A program made the position numbers and the translations under genes. DNA of 64,000 bases from Pictodentalium vernedei (taxonomy: Eukaryota > Mollusca > Scaphopoda > Dentaliida > Dentaliidae): assembly GCA_031216915.1 (NCBI GenBank), contig CM062292.1, positions 6,759,920-6,823,919 on the forward strand. Direction: 5' to 3'. Under the pieces are notes generated by a model. The model had not been told where the DNA came from. It was given only the letters and a program-made list of their open reading frames with translations, and did no database searches. Of the stretch, positions 36,401 to 48,496 are shown one piece after another; positions within the stretch are counted from its first letter, which is position 1, and every line of letters begins with the position of its first letter.

Positions 36401-39400
36401 GATTTGTGTGGTGAGTGGTGTCTGAACTCAAGAGAGGTACCTACATGCAGGTATTTGTGTGGTGAGTGGTGTCTGAACTCAATAGAGATACCTACAGACC
36501 GTGATTTGTGTGGTGAGTGGTGTCAGAACTCAACGGAGATACCTACAGACAGTGATTTGTGTGGTGAGTGGTGTATGAACTCAATAGCGATACCTACAGA
36601 CAGTGATTTGTGTGGTGAGTGGTGTCTGAACTCAATAAAGATACCTACAGACAGTGATTTGTGCGGTGAGTGGGGTCTGAACTCAACAGAGATACCTACA
36701 GACAAAGAATTGTGCGGTGAGTGGTATCTGAACTCAATACAGATTCCTACGGACAGTGATTTGTGTGGTGAGTGGGGTCTGAACTCAACAGAGATACCTA
36801 CAGACAGGGATTTGTGGGGTGAACGGTGTCTGAACTCAATAGAAATACCTACAGATAGTGATTTTTGTGATGAGTGGAGTCTGAACTCAATAGAGATACC
36901 TATAAACAGTGAATTGTGTGGTGAGTGTTGTCTGAACTCAATAGAAACACCTACAGACAGTAATTGGTGTGGTGAGTGGTGTCTGAACTCAATAGACAAA
37001 CCTACAGTCAGTGATTTGAGTGGTGAGTGGTGTCTGAACTCAATAGAGATTCCTACAGACAGTGATTTGTGTGGTGAGCCGCGTCTGAACTCAACAGAGA
37101 TTCCTACAGACAGTGATTTGTGTGGTGAGCCGTGTCTGAACTCAACTGAGATACCTACAGACAGGGATTGATTTGTGTGGTGAGTGGTATCTGAACTCAA
37201 TAGAGATACCTACAGACAGTGATTTGTGTGGAGAGTGGTGTCTGAACTCAACAGAGATACCTCCAGACAGGGATTTGTGTGGTGAGTCGTGTCTGAACTC
37301 AATAGAGATACCTACAGGCAGTGATTTGTGTGGTGAGTGGTGTCTGAACTCAATAGAGATACCTACAGACAGTGATTTGTGTGGTGAATGGTTTCTGAAC
37401 TCAATAGAGATAACTACAGACATGGATTTGTGCGGTGAATGGTGTCTGAACTCAAAACAGATATTTACAGACAGTGATTTGTGCGGTGAGTGGTGTCTGA
37501 ACTCAATAGAGATACCTGCAGACAGTGATTTGTGTGGTGACTGGTGTCTGAACTCAATAGCGATCCCTACAGACAGTGATTTGTGTGGTGAGTGGTGTCT
37601 GAACTCAATAGAGATACATACAGACAGTGATTTGTGTGGTGAGTGTTTTCTGAACTCAATAGCGATACCTACAGACAGTGATTTGTGTGGTGAGTGGTGT
37701 CTGAACTCAATAGAGATACCAACAGACAGTGATTTGTGTGGTGAGTGGTGTCTGAACTCAATAGAGATACCTACAGACAGACATTTGTGCGGTGAGTGGT
37801 GTCTGAACTCAATGGAGATACCTACAGACAGTGATTTGTGTGGTGAGTGGTGTCTGAACTCAATAGAGATACATACATGCAGGTATTTGTGTGGTGAGTG
37901 GTGTCGGAACTCAATAGAGATACCTACAGACAGTGATTTGTGTGGGGAGTGGTGTCTGAACTCAATAGAGATACCTACAGACAGTGATTTGTGTGGTGAG
38001 TGGTGTCTGAACTCAATACAGATACCTACAGACAGAGATTTGTGTGGTGAGTGTTGTCTTAACTCAATGGAGATACCTACAGACAGTGATTTGTGTGGTG
38101 AGTGGTGTCTGAACTCAATAGAGATACCTACATGCAGGTATTTGTGTGGTGAGTGGTGTCTGAACTCAATAGAGATACATAAAGACCGTGATTTGTGTGG
38201 TGAGTGGTGTCAGAACTCAACGGAGATACCTACAGACAGTGATTTGTGTGGTGAGTGGTGTCTGAACTCAATAGAGATACCTACAGACAGTGATTTGTGT
38301 GATGAGTGGTGTCTGAACTCAATAGAGATACCTACATGCAGGTATTTGTGTGGTGAGTGGTGTCTGAACTCAATAGAGATACCTACAGACAGTGATTTGT
38401 GTGGTGAGTGGTGTCTGAACTCAATGGAGATACCTACAGACAGCGATTTGTGTGGTGAGTGGTGTCTGAACTCAATAGAGATACCTACATGCAGGTATTT
38501 GTGTGGTGAGTGGTGACTGAACTCAATAGAGATACCTACAGACTGTGATTTGTGTGGTGAGTGGTGTCTGAACTCAAAGGAGGTACCTACATGCAGGTAT
38601 TTGTGTGGTGAGTGGTGTCTGAACTCAATAGAGATACCTACAGACCGTGATTTGTGTGGTGAGTGGTGTCAGAACTCAACGGGGATACCTACAGACAGTG
38701 ATTTGTGTGGTGAGTGGTGTATGAACTCAATAGCGATACCTACAGACAGTGATTTGTGTAGTGAGTGGTGTCTGAACTCAATAGAGATACCTACATGCAG
38801 GTATTTGTGTGGTGAGTGGTGTCTAAACTCAATAGAGATACCTACAGACAGTGATTTGTGTGGTGAGTGGTGTCTGAACTCAATGGAGATACCTACAGAC
38901 AGTGATTTGTGTGGTGAGTGGTGTCTGAACTCAATAGCGATACCTACAGACAGTGATTTGTATGGTGAGTGGTGTATGAACTCAATAGAGATACCTACAG
39001 ACAGTGATTTGTGTGGTGAGTGGTGTCTGAACTCAATAGAGATACCTACATGCAGGTATTTGTGTGGTGAGTGGTGTCTGAACTCAATAGAGATACCTAC
39101 AGACCGTGATTTGTGTGGTGAGTGGGGTCAGAACTCAACGGAGATACCTACAGACAGTGATTTGTATGGTGAGTGGTGTCTGAACTCAATGGAGATACCT
39201 ACAGACACTAATTTGTGTGGTGAGTGGTGTCTGAACTCAATAGAGATACCTACAGACAGTGATTTGCGTGGTGAGTGGTGTGTGAACTCAATAGAGATGC
39301 CTGCAGACAGTGATTTGTGTGGTGACTGGTGTCTGAACTCAATAGCGATCCCTACAGACAGTGATTTGTGTGGTGAGTGGTGTCTGAACTCAATAGAGAT

Positions 39401-42400
39401 TCCTGCATGCAGGTATTTGTGTGGTGAGTGGTGTCTGACGTCAATAGCGATACATACAGACAGTGACTTGTGTGGTGAGTGGTGTCTGAACTCAACAGAG
39501 GTACATACAGACAGTGATTTGTGTGGTGAGTGGTGTCTGAACTCAATAGCGATACCTACAGACAGTGATTTGTGTGGTGAGTGGGGTCTGAACTCAATAG
39601 AGATACCAACAGACAGTGATTTGTGTGGTGAGTGGTGTCTGAACTCAATAGAGATACCTACAGACAGACATTTGTGTGGTGAGTGGTGTCTGAACTCAAT
39701 GGAGATACCTACAGACAGTGATTTGTGTGGTGAGTGGTGTATGAACTCAATAGCGATACCTACAGACAGTGATTTGTGTGGGGAGTGGTGTCTGAACTCA
39801 ATAGAGATACCTACAGACAGTGATTTGTGTGGTGAGTGGTGTCTGAACTCAATAGAGATACCTACAGACAGATATTTGTGTGGTGAGTGGTGTCTGAACT
39901 CAATAGAGATACCTACATGCAGGTATTTGTGTGGTGAGTGGTGTCTGAACTCAATAGATATACCTACAGACAGTGATTTGTGTGGTGAGTGGTGTCTGAC
40001 CTCAATAGAGATACATACATTCAGGTATTTGTGTGGTGAGTGGTGTCTGAACTCAATAGAGATACCTACAGACTGTGATTTGTGTGGTGAGTGGTGTCTG
40101 AACTCAAGAGAGATAGCTACAGGCAGGTATTTGTGTGATGAGTGGTGTCTGAACTCAATAGAGATACCTACAGACCGTGATTTGTGTGGTGAGTGGTGTC
40201 AGAACTCAACAGAGATACCTAGAGACTGTGATTTGTGTGGTGAGTGGTGTATGAACTCAATAGCGATACCTACAGACAGTGATTTGTGCAGTGAGTGGTG
40301 TCTGAACTCAATAGAGATACCTACATGCAGGTATTTGTGTGGTGAGTGGTGTCTAAACTCAATAGAGATACCTACAGACAGTGATTTGTGTGGTGAGTGG
40401 TGTCTGAACTCAATGGAGATACCTACAGACAGTGATTTGTGTGGTGAGTGGTGTCTGAACTCAATAGCGATACCTACAGACAGTGATTTGTGTGGTGAGT
40501 GGTGTCTGAACTCAATAGAGATACCTATAGACAGTGATTTGTGTGGTGAGTGGTGTCTGAACTCAATAGAGATACCTACATGCAGGTATTTGTGTGGTGA
40601 GTGGTGTCTGAACTCAATAGTGATACCTACAGACCGTGATTTGTGTGGTGAGTGGTGTCAGAACTCAACGGAGATACCTACAGACAGTGATTGGTGTGGT
40701 GAGTGGTGTCTGAACTCAATGGAGATACCTGCAGACACTAATTTTTGTGGTGAGTGGTGTCTGAACTCAATACAGATACCTGCAGACAGTGATTTGCGTG
40801 ATGAGTGGTGTGTGAACTCAAAGGAGATGCCTACAGACAGTGATTTGTGTGGTGAGTGGTGTCTGAACTCAATAGAGATACCTACAGACAGTGATTTGTG
40901 TGGTGAGTGGTGTCTGAACTCAATAGAGATACCTACAGACAGTCATTTGTGTGGTGAGTTGTGTCTGAACTCAATAGAGATACCTACAGATAGTGATTTG
41001 TGTGGTGAATGGTGTCTGAACTCAATAAAGATATCTTCAGACAGTGATTTGTGTGGTGAGTGGGGCCTGAACTCAACAGAGATACCTACAGACAGGGAAT
41101 TATGCGGTGAGTGGTGTCTGAACTCAATACAGATTCCTACACACAGTGATTTGTGTGGTGAGTGGTGTCTGAACTCAATAAAGATACCTACAGACAGGGA
41201 TTTGTGGGGTGAACGGTGTCTGAACTCGATAGAGATACCTACAGATAGTGATTTTTGTGATGAGTGGCGTCTGAACTCAATAGAGATACCTATAGACAGT
41301 GAATTGTGTGGTGAGTGTTGTCTGAACTCGATAGAGACACCTACAGACAGTAATTGGTGTGGTGAGTGGTGTCTGAACTCAATAGACAAACCTACAGTCA
41401 GTGATTTGAGTGGTGAGTGGTGTCTGAACTCAATAGAGATTCCTACAGACAGTGATTTGTGTGGTGAGCCGTGTCTGAACTCAACAGAAATTCCTACAGA
41501 CAGTGATTTGTGTGGTAAGCCGTGTCTGAACTCAACAGCGATACCTACAGAAAGGGATTCATTTGTGTGGTGAGTGGTATCTGAACTCAATAGAGATACC
41601 TACAGACAGTGATTTGTGTGGTGAGTGGTATCTGAACTCAACAGAGATACCTCCAGACAGAGATTTGTGTGGTGAGTGGTGTATGAACTCAATAGAGATA
41701 CCTACAGGCAGTGATTTGTGTGGTGAGTGGTATCTGAACTCAAAAGAGATACCTACAGACATGGATCTGTGCGGTGAATGGTGTCTGAACTCAATACAGA
41801 TATCTACAGACAGTGATTTGTGTGGTGAGTGGTGTCTGAACTCAATAGAGATACCAGCAGACAGTGATTTGTGTGGTGAGTGGTGTCTGAACTCCATAGC
41901 GATCCCTACAGACAGTGATTTCTGTGGTGAGTGGTGTCTGAACTCAATAGAATTACCTGCATGCAGGTATTTGTGTGGTGAGTGGTGTCTGACGTCAATG
42001 GCGATACCTACAGACAGTGATTTGTGTGGTGAGTGGTGTCTGAACTCAATAGAGATACCTACAGACAGTGATTTGTGTGGTGAGTGGTGTCTGAACTCAA
42101 TAGCGATACCTACAGACAGTGATCTGTGTGGTGAGTGGTGTCTGAACTCAATAGAGATACCAACAGACAGTGATTTGTGTGGTGAGTGGTGTCTGAACTC
42201 AATAGGGATACCTACAGACAGAGATTTGTGTGGTGAGTGGTGTCTGAACTCAATGGAGATACCTACAGACAGTGATTTGTGTGGTGAGTGGTGTCTGAAC
42301 TCAATAGCGATACCTACAGACAGTGATTTGTGTGGTGAGTGGTGTCTGAACTCAATAGAGATACCTACAGACAGTGATTTGCGTGGTGAGTGGTGTCTGA

Positions 42401-44033
42401 ACTCAATAGAGATACCTACAGACAGAGATTTGTGTGGTGAGTGGTGTCTGAACTCAATGGAGATACCTACAGACAGTGATTTGTGTGGTGAGTGGTGTCT
42501 GAACTCAATAGAGATACCTACATGCAGGTATTTGTGTGGTGAGTGGTGTCTGAACTCAATAGATATACCTACAGACAGAGATTTGTGTGGTGAGTGGTGT
42601 ATGAACTCAATGGAGATACCTACAGACAGTGATTTGTGTAGTGAGTGGTGTCTGAACTCAATAGCGATACCTACAGACAGTGATTTGTGTGGTGAGTGGT
42701 GTCTGAACTCAATAGAGATACCTACAGACAGTGATTTGTGTGGTGAGTGGTGTCTGAACTCAAAAGAGATACCTACATGCAGGTATTTGTGTGGTGAGTG
42801 GTGTCTGAACTCAATAGAGATACCTACAGACAGTGATTTGTGTGATGAGTGGTGTCTGAACTCAATAGAGATACCTACATGCAGGTATTTGTGTGGTGAG
42901 TGGTGTCGGAACTCAATAGAGATACCTACAGACAGTGATTTGTGTGGTGTGTGGTGTCTGAACGCAATGGAGATACCTACAGACAGTGATTTGTGTGGTG
43001 AGTGGTGTCTGAACTCAATAGAGATACCTACATGCAGGTATTTGTGTGGTGAGTGGTGTCTGAACTCAATAGAGATACGTACAGACAGTGATTTGTGTGG
43101 TGAGTGGTGTCTGAACTCAATAGAGATACCTACATGCAGGTATTTGTGTGGTGAGTGGTGTCTGAACTCAAAAGAGATACCTACAGACCGTGATTTGTGT
43201 GGTGAGTGGTGTCAGAACTCAACGGAGATACCTACAGAGAGTGATTTGTGTGGTGAGTGGTGTATGACCTCAATAGCGATACCTACAGACAGTGATTTGA
43301 GTGGTGAGTGGTGTCTGAACTCAATAGAGATACCTACATGCAGGTATTTGTGTGGTGAGTGGTGTCTAAACTCAATAGAGATACCTACAGACAGTGATTT
43401 GTGTGGTGAGTGGTGTCTGAACTCAATGGAGATACCTACAGACAGTAATTTGTGTGGTGAGTGGTGTCTGAACTCAATAGCGATACCTACAGACAGAGAT
43501 TTGTGTGGTGATTGGTGTCTGAACTCAATAGAGATACCTACAGACAGTGATTTGTGTGGTGAGTGGTGTCTGAACTCAATAGAGATGCCTACATGCAGGT
43601 ATTTGTGTGGTGAGTGGTGTCTGAACTCAATAGAGATACCTACAGACCGTGATTTGTGTGGTGAGTGGTGTCAGAACTCAACGGAGATACCTACAGACAG
43701 TGATTTGTGTGGTGAGTGGTGTATGAACTCAATAGCGATACCTACAGACAGTGATTTGTGTGGTGAGTGGTGTCTGAACTCAATGGAGATTCCTACAGAC
43801 AGTGATTTGTGTGGTGAGTGGTGTCTGAACTCAATAGAGATACCTACAGACAGTAATTTGTGTGGTGAGTGGTGTCTGAACTCAATAGCGATACCTACAG
43901 ACAGTGATTTGTGTGGTGAGTGGTGTCTGAACTCAATGGAGATTCCTACAGACAGTAATTTGTGTGGTGAGTGGTGTCTGAACTCAATACAGATACCTAC
44001 AGACAGTGCTTTGTGTGGTGAGTGGTGTCTAAC
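27447..44033. repeat. 51-bp megasatellite array (~325 copies)
   Basis: The unit is 51 bp (GAGATACCTACAGACAGTGA, then TTTGTGTGGTGAGTGGTGTC, then TGAACTCAATA). Because 51 is 17 codons, reading frames stay open on both strands for long stretches: plus strand EIPTDSDLCGEWCLNSI, minus strand EFRHHSPHKSLSVGISI, with plus-strand frames of 1007, 830 and 714 codons. Variant units such as CTACATGCAGGTATTTG mark subfamilies. A 4-bp insertion (GGGATTGATTTG; a GGGATTCATTTG variant at 41553) recurs at about 30373, 32519, 34708, 35018, 37163 and 41553, marking blocks of ~2146 bp (42 units). Differences between units mostly change residues and frames stop at insertions, so coding is unlikely. Confidence 0.97.
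29061..33440. repeat. Higher-order block of the 51-bp array
   Basis: The ordered series of variant units beginning near 29061 recurs from about 33448 (offset 4386-4387 bp, 86 units). The segment from 30382 recurs from 35027 (offset 4645 bp). Inside, a ~2146-bp block at 30382 recurs at 32528, and the one at 35027 recurs at 37173. Nested segmental duplication of the array is therefore visible. Confidence 0.8.
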
Positions 44034-44550
44034 AAACAATTTTTTTTCAAGTTAAGCAGCTTGAACTGTTATTTTCATGTTCTTGACGCATTGAAAAATC
44101 CAACCGCAACAGAACTGTTTTCTCCCTGAAACTGAACCGAACCCAAAAATGAATCTGACCCCCCCCCCCCCCCCCAGCTCTAATCCAGGCCTGTTTCAGT
44201 TAGGATATATTTAGCAGCGCCTATTAAAGAGTCGTGAGGTCTGACAACAAACGGGTGAATGAATCGGAAGTAAATGGATGTTACAGTCATTCGGGGCTAT
44301 AAGATTTAATTATTATTGAAACAACCTGAAAATTCAAAATAGATTCGAACATTGTAACAAACTTCGTACCAGTATTTTCACAGAACGACACACGTATGTG
44401 AATGGGTTAATCAATATGGCCCGAGTCCCAGCGCAGAAGGATAAAACGAAAGGCTGTATTAAATGGCAGTATTTTGCACGCACTTAATATAAAAAGTGAA
44501 AAAATGTCCATTTTTCAAAGGTTCTTTATGATTTGACAAATAGTTCACAG
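44034..44550. other. Right flank of the 51-bp array and unique DNA
   Basis: About 44090-44200 (CTGAAACTGAACCGAACCC, a C-run, CTAATCCAGGCCTG) resembles an inverted copy of the left flank at 21756. The remainder is unremarkable AT-rich DNA. Confidence 0.5.
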
Positions 44551-44552
44551 TA

Positions 44553-44750
44553 CAGTCGCCGTGGATTGGTCATAATCCACGAATGGGCAGTGATGTCCAC
44601 GCATGCGTTTACTGGGTAAAAAAAATCAATATCACCAAAAATTTAATTTCTGAAGAAGAGGGTTGTTCCCAGTGCTTTAATTAAACTGTTGAATATTGCG
44701 TCCGTGGAAATATTGCCCACCCGTGGAAACTGACCAGTCCTAAGCGGCCG
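44553..44750. mobile_element. TA-flanked MITE, family C (198 bp)
   Basis: Ends CAGTCGCCGTGGATTGGTCA and TGACCAGTCCTAAGCGGCCG are inverted with a few mismatches, flanked by TA (44551-44552, 44751-44752). Shared internal blocks with 8197-8666 include TTGCGTCCGTGGAAATATTG. Confidence 0.85.
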
Positions 44751-44752
44751 TA

Positions 44753-46180
44753 CTTTAGTTATTATTTTGTCACAACAGTCCTTACTTAACTTTATGACTG
44801 AAGTGACGTTGTATATATGATCTTTGTTGCGACAGAATTGAACAATTTTTAATTTTAAGCCATTATGCCATAAACACCGATTTACAATATGTCAGTTCAA
44901 CGACCGTGCATGGAATAGTCCGTATATAATAATTATGCGACGATATATTTATAGACAGAACGCGATGTGTGTTTGAATCGGTGGGTGTTTTCCATAACGA
45001 GTTAGAATGACGTAGGCATATTTCGCCATTCCAACGAGTTATGTAAAACACCCACCGATTCAAACACACATCGCGTTCTGTGTTTATTACACAACCCATG
45101 CATTAAAATTCATTTAAATATATATTTTTTAATTCCGATGTTCAAACCCAAAGGTGAAGAGTCTGTTTGTTTTGACTGAAGCTGTACTGATCAAATGAAT
45201 CGATAAAAAATAAAAAAAAACCTTTTCGGAACCAGTGTTTGTTGAAATTCTTATCGCTGTTTCTCTTCGACTGGTGCCCATCCACGCCTAACCGTTTGGT
45301 GGCTATTACTGTTAGTGAAAATATAAGTACAAATTTGTGCAGATTTGCAAAACAGGTGGGAGAAACATTTTTAAAAGAAGTTCGAAGCATGTCAAGATGT
45401 ACGAAGATTTACCGAAATAAAGTGGACCAATTTAGATATAACGGATCCACAAAACGAGACGGCCATGGGACTGGGTTAATGTTTTGTTTGGAAATGATTG
45501 TTTTTTTTTTAAAAATATTATCTCATTTTTGGTTTACTAATTTTTTTGTGAACCGACTTTATTTTGCTTTGAACGTTTTTTTTCACACTATACGAGAGCC
45601 TGTCGATAATTGTATGATGAAATTTGGAAACTTTTCGAAGCGTAACTAATGACTCGATGGGAAAGGAACTAGTATGAACGGTGCTGGGAAAAAAAGCTCC
45701 GGCTTGTGCATCACCAATTAAATACAGAATCATTTATGTCGTAGCGGCTATTCCGTTGAATACAAGGGTTCAAATTTGAGTGTAATAAAAAGTGGTAAAT
45801 GCAATCTGCTAGACGCGCAACCTTATGTTGGAGTGGATGGCGGTAACGTTGAGCCCACTAATTCACTTTATCTGTTATTTAATGTATAAAGAATGGTATA
45901 GTGAAACTATAATTTTATTGACTTACATAATGTTTAGAATTTGAGCTAACAGTTATCCAGTTAGTCCATAATTATTTTTCATCCCATTAAATAGATGTAC
46001 ATAATTAGCAGAAATTTATGTTTTCCTACAAAAAAGTGCACATACATCGAAAGCCTATTTCGGATTAAAAAAGAGTTTTAGATTGCTGTTGGTCTGCTGG
46101 GGATGAGTTATGGTGTTATGTCCCCTTGTCTATTGTTGTGGTGGTATTTTGCTTTAAGCTTATTTGTTTTACAATTTACA
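44753..46180. other. Unique DNA with one long foldback, no supported gene
   Basis: An inverted repeat lies at 44956-45080 (arms with CAGAACGCGATGTGTGTTTG and ATCGGTGGGTGTTTT). A 136-codon plus-strand frame (45239-45649) is AT-rich with no recognisable domain; it could be chance. Confidence 0.55.
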
Positions 46181-46488
46181 AGGATTGGCGAGCAAGGTAT
46201 GCAACTTATTTTATCGTCGATCCTTGGCCCAATGGTGCAGGTGCGCGTAATGACCTTCGTAACGGCAACTTCATGGCCTCTCTCTTCTCGAATACTATGA
46301 GGTATCTTTCGCCTGCACGGATTGTGTCTCTCTCCGCCCAGAAGTCAGACATTTAACGTTCCCTCCCGATAGGACGCTACGCCGTGACACCATCAACCAA
46401 ATGATGCTGACACATGGTGCTCGGACATCTCGAGAACTTTACCCGACTGAGACCTTTGGCATGAGAGACCAGCACACTTATCCACTCA
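46181..46488 (-). mobile_element. Possible second SINE type
   Basis: Read on the minus strand, 46488 downward gives a tRNA-like head (TGACTGAGTGGATAAG, then CTGGTCTCTCATGCC, then a degraded B box near GTTCTCGAGATGTCC) followed by a body with GGGAGGGAACGTTAAATG. No clear tail or target duplication is visible. Confidence 0.35.
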
Positions 46489-46682
46489 GTCACCACTGTT
46501 ATGGTGGTATTTTGTGTCAGATCGTCATTAAGATGACCAACTGGGGCTACGTGTAAATCCAATTTGTCCCGACTGTTATGACTCGGTCACCACTGTTATG
46601 GTGGTATTTTGTGTCAGATCGTCATTAAGATGACCAACTGGGGCTACGTGTAAATCCAGTTTGTCCCAACTGTTATGACTCA
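46489..46682. repeat. Tandem duplication of a 97-bp unit
   Basis: Two almost identical copies starting GTCACCACTGTTATGGTGG at 46489 and 46586. This is a recent local duplication with no coding content. Confidence 0.92.
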
Positions 46683-46779
46683 AGTCGTGGCTGATATAAT
46701 ATTCTAACCATATCACCAAGGTTTGCCTTTTTGATGATGGAGTTGGAATAATTGTCAGTCGAAATTTTTGTTCAAAACT

Positions 46780-46984
46780 CAGAAATTTGTAGATAAATAC
46801 AGGTTATCATGATAATATGCATATCCTGTGATTTGCGTCAGATTAGAAATGGTGTCCAGAATGGGATCTCAACGAGCCGGCTTTGCCGGCGAATTGTGAT
46901 CCCATTTTTGGACGCCACCGAGAATCTGATGCAAATTACAGGACATGCACATTATCATAATAATTGATTTATCTAACAATTCTG
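46780..46984. repeat. Long inverted repeat
   Basis: The arms pair from CAGAAATTTGTAGATAAAT on the left with ATTTATCTAACAATTCTG on the right and continue inward through GATTTGCGTCAGATT and AATGGGATC to a GCCGGCTTTGCCGGC hairpin at the centre. Probably an uncharacterised foldback MITE. Confidence 0.8.
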
Positions 46985-47662
46985 TCACATAAACAGATTA
47001 AATCTTAAATTATCAATACAGCTTTGGGACATGATGTTGGGCGAGAAAAAGTTTAAAAAAAATTTATGCAACTATACTGTTGTGAATTCTAACAAACAAT
47101 GAGTAACGCTGTCACCGCAATTTTCAACGGCGTGTTGTCAGATTCTTCACTCTCAGTGTCACTTCCTGTGATGATACGATTGAATTTACTTGTGTGTAAT
47201 ACTGAATTGTGCAGTGTCTATTTATTGTGTGTGTGTGTGTGGGGGAGGGGGGAGGTTCATTGGCTATTAATAGTTCTGTCGCTAACTGTAAGGAATTTTG
47301 TTTTGTTTTGTAAGCGATCTGCTGTGTCGTTCACTAAAACGCACATAGAAAGTATTCATGCGCCTTCCCTGAAACGAGTCGTCTATATGATACGGAATCA
47401 GAATGAGTCATCTTTTGATACGGGATCGTAACACATTATATGATGCGCACCGTTTCTTGTGGTTTTCAGGCCAAAATCTATGTGATTGTTAGATAAAAAC
47501 ATTTATAATATGCTGGCTGTAAATCATCGAAAATTATCTAAAAGATATTTGTGGATATCCATGGACTTGATGGATAACGAGGAATATCCCTTGGTAGCTT
47601 CCTAAATGGCGACACGCTTCGGCGCATCACTTCGCTTTCAATACTATTACAAGCGATTCAGT

Positions 47663-47820
47663 GCCGGTGTAACAGGAATGGAAGTCCGTAGGAAAATGAG
47701 TCCCTCTGGACTACTATTCCTAGAAATGTTAGACCTAGGACTATAATTCCGCGGAATAATAGTCCAGATGGACTAACGTTCCTACGGACTTCCATTCCTT
47801 TTACACCGGCTTTACCAGCA
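47663..47820. mobile_element. Foldback MITE, family E (158 bp)
   Basis: Ends GCCGGTGTAACAGGAATGG and CCATTCCTTTTACACCGGC are inverted; the centre is ATTCCGCGGAATAATAG. A partly deleted copy is at 51014-51126. Confidence 0.8.
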
Positions 47821-47884
47821 GCAGCAGAAGTTCATGCTGTTCCAAGCCGGTCTGGTGATTCTATGAATAAAAAAATTAGATGTA

Positions 47885-47910
47885 TAATAATAATAATAAT
47901 AATAATAATG

Positions 47911-47962
<52 letters not shown>
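47885..47962. repeat. (ATA)n microsatellite
   Basis: About 25 AAT/ATA triplets with one G interruption. Confidence 0.95.
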
Positions 47963-47964
<2 letters not shown>

Positions 47965-47989
47965 GAAATGTTCTAAAAAATAACATTAA

Positions 47990-48221
47990 CCTTTACCCAA
48001 CGCAGACAATATCAAAAGTTATTATTTTAAAAATATTTTTTTTCCAAAAATTTCAACAAAACCATATCATGTGACCCCTCATTGGAACGAGCTCAATGAG
48101 CTCGTTTTAATGAGGGGTCACATGATATGGTTTTGTTGAAATATTTTGAAAAATTTAATTTTTTCAACTGCACAATTTGCATATTACGCGGGCGGATGCG
48201 GGCGATTCGTTACGTGAAGGA
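47990..48221 (+). mobile_element. TTAA MITE, variant family (232 bp)
   Basis: TTAA at 47986-47989 and 48222-48225. The ends are CCTTTACCCAACGC and GTTACGTGAAGG. The central palindrome (GACCCCTCATTGGAACGAGC arms) is shared with the 244-bp family, but the outer arms (TTTCAACAAAACCATATCATG) and the right subterminal GCGGGCGGATGCGGGCGATT differ. Confidence 0.82.
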
Positions 48222-48266
48222 TTAATGAAAAATATCAGTATATTCTCTTTTGTAGTATTATAATTA

Positions 48267-48496
48267 ACAATGAGAATATCAAAATTTATTATTTTAATTA
48301 CTATTATTTAAATTTTTTCCAAAACTTTCAACAAAACCATAACATGTGACCCATCATTGGAACGAGCTCGATGAGCTCGTTCCAATGAGGGGTCACATGA
48401 TATGGTTTTGTTGAAATATTTCGAAAATTATAATTTTTTCAACTACTTAATTTGCAAATTACGCGGGCGGATGCGGGCGATTCGTTAGGTAAAGGG
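48267..48496 (+). mobile_element. TTAA MITE, variant family, second copy
   Basis: Same variant as 47990-48221, about 45 bp downstream. The left terminus has lost the CCTTTACCCAACGC segment; the right end GGTAAAGGG is intact with TTAA at 48497-48500. The 170-bp array starts directly at that TTAA. Confidence 0.75.

Noticed and set aside
38550..41573. 1007-codon open frame (and 830-, 714- and 447-codon relatives) as a repeat-protein gene
   Set aside because: The 51-bp period is a multiple of three, the opposite strand is also open, the frames break at the recurrent 4-bp insertion, and most differences between units change residues. No promoter, splice or terminal domain is visible.
45239..45649. 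136-codon open frame as a gene
   Set aside because: AT-rich, rich in Phe and Leu, with no domain or splice evidence; likely chance.
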